Source: Proteiniclasticum aestuarii
GTDB taxonomy: Bacteria; Bacillota; Clostridia; Clostridiales; Clostridiaceae
Assembly (NCBI RefSeq): GCF_017368455.1
Contig: NZ_JAFNJU010000001.1
Coordinates: 248,001 to 312,000, forward strand
Length of the DNA: 64,000 bases
Direction: 5' to 3'
Shown here: positions 63,337 to 64,000 of the stretch, in pieces
Layout: each line of letters starts with the position of its first letter
How positions within the stretch are numbered: position 1 is the stretch's first letter
Program-made: the position numbers and the translations under genes
The notes under the pieces: model-generated
What the model was told of the DNA's origin: nothing
Databases searched by the model: none
What the model saw: the letters and a program-made list of their open reading frames with translations, nothing else

Positions 63337-64000
63337 TTATGGTGCCGGTGTTTCAACCGGTTCTTCAGGCTGCTCTGGTTCTGGTTCTGGTTCTGGCTCC
63401 GGTTCACCTAAGATCTTCACCGCTGAACCATACCCCACAGTGCTTCCACTGGATGGTGATACATCCACGACGATATCGCCGTTCTGTGTTCCATCCACCA
63501 GTTCAGGCTTCAGATTGAGTCCTCTGAGGATGTTCGCGACTTCACCTGCTGTCTTTCCAATGAGGTTAGATGGTATGGTCACTTCCGTGTATTCATAGAC
63601 CGTTACGTTGATCTTTGTTCCTTCTTTCACTTCAGTGTCTTTCGGAATGCTTTGTTCTACAACTCTTCCGCTCTGCTCTTCATTTCCTGTAGGCTGCTTC
63701 GTTACAGTACCGATTGATAGTCCTACCGCTTCCAGAAGCGCCTGCGCTTCTCTTTCTGTCTTTCCGATGAGTTCAGGCACAAGGGAAATCACGATTTCCG
63801 GTCCTTTTGAAACAAGAACATTCACAGCACTTCCCTTAGGCATGGACATATTGACCATAGGGTCCTGACTGATGATTTCTCCTTTTGGAACCGTGTCACT
63901 GTACTCTTCATTTACAGTACCGAGAATGAATCCGTTGTTACCCAGTACGATTTCCGCACCTTCCACTGTGCTGCCTGTAATATCAGGTACAAACAGTTTC
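63337..64000 (-). CDS. prkC: PASTA-domain serine/threonine protein kinase, C-terminal part (start missing)
   Basis: The visible 221 residues are the extracellular C-terminus of a PrkC/Stk-type kinase. Three PASTA repeats can be seen, starting VPDITGSTVEGAEIVL, VPELIGKTEREAQALL and IPSNLIGKTAGEVANIL; these bind muropeptides or lipid II in known kinases. The protein ends with a Glu-Pro repeat tail (EPEPEPEPEPE) and TPAP. The kinase and membrane domains lie beyond the right edge, so the kinase identity is inferred from the repeats and the prkC-rsgA gene order of Bacillota. Confidence 0.88.
   Translation of the reverse strand, partial: KLFVPDITGSTVEGAEIVLGNNGFILGTVNEEYSDTVPKGEIISQDPMVNMSMPKGSAVNVLVSKGPEIVISLVPELIGKTEREAQALLEAVGLSIGTVTKQPTGNEEQSGRVVEQSIPKDTEVKEGTKINVTVYEYTEVTIPSNLIGKTAGEVANILRGLNLKPELVDGTQNGDIVVDVSPSSGSTVGYGSAVKILGEPEPEPEPEPEQPEEPVETPAP

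Noticed and set aside
1..64000. CRISPR arrays, insertion sequences, prophage genes, tRNA or rRNA genes
   Set aside because: No regularly spaced repeats, transposase, integrase, phage structural gene or tRNA-like cloverleaf was seen in the gaps.

Overview
The window is a chromosomal block from a Bacillota bacterium, most likely an anaerobic member of the Clostridia. Supporting signs are moderate-to-low GC, strong AGGAGG-type ribosome binding sites, frequent TTG and GTG starts, PolC, CodY, the dxr-rseP-ispG-polC gene order and a pta-ackA acetate pathway. The species cannot be named from the sequence. Almost every gene is on the minus strand, so transcription runs from high to low coordinates. 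The only plus-strand genes are DUF6440 plus a lipoprotein (3433-4144), tmcAL, an SDR enzyme and a coiled-coil gene (50366-53633), and rpmB (60693-60884).

Layout in transcription order (right to left): the PASTA end of a PrkC-type kinase; rsgA-rpe-thiN; asp23 and fakA, with rpmB divergent; recG-rsmD-coaD, a coiled-coil gene and a CarD-family gene; the plus-strand trio; pta-ackA; a DUF2087/LuxR-HTH regulator; DUF177-rpmF; plsX; acpP; rnc, a radical SAM gene, smc and ftsY; ylxM-ffh-rpsP-khpA-rimM-trmD; rplS; rbgA-rnhB-dprA; topA; codY; rpsB-tsf; pyrH-frr-uppS-cdsA; a small ribbon-helix-helix gene missed by length cut-offs; dxr-rseP-ispG-polC; rimP-nusA-ylxR-ylxQ-infB-rbfA-nrnA-truB-ribF; rpsO; pnp; ftsK and pgsA (cut by the window edge).

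The genes form one large information-processing and cell-growth superoperon region: ribosome parts and assembly factors, translation initiation and elongation, tRNA and rRNA modification, the SRP pathway, chromosome segregation, isoprenoid and phospholipid synthesis, and RNA decay. The order closely follows the prkC-to-pgsA stretch of Bacillus subtilis, with the ylbH-coaD-ylbM-ylbN-rpmF cluster moved between recG and plsX and with no flagellar genes between codY and rpsB. No IS element, prophage, CRISPR array, rRNA or tRNA gene was seen.

The most interesting material is regulatory. There are candidate structured leaders before rpsO, rpsB, rplS, rimP-nusA and pnp; promoters whose -35 boxes lie in or beside the preceding terminator; a terminator-like hairpin whose U-run runs straight into the recG ribosome binding site; and two poorly known regulatory loci (the ribbon-helix-helix gene and the plus-strand coiled-coil gene) with clean dyads over their promoters. 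I see no convincing entirely new multi-gene system.
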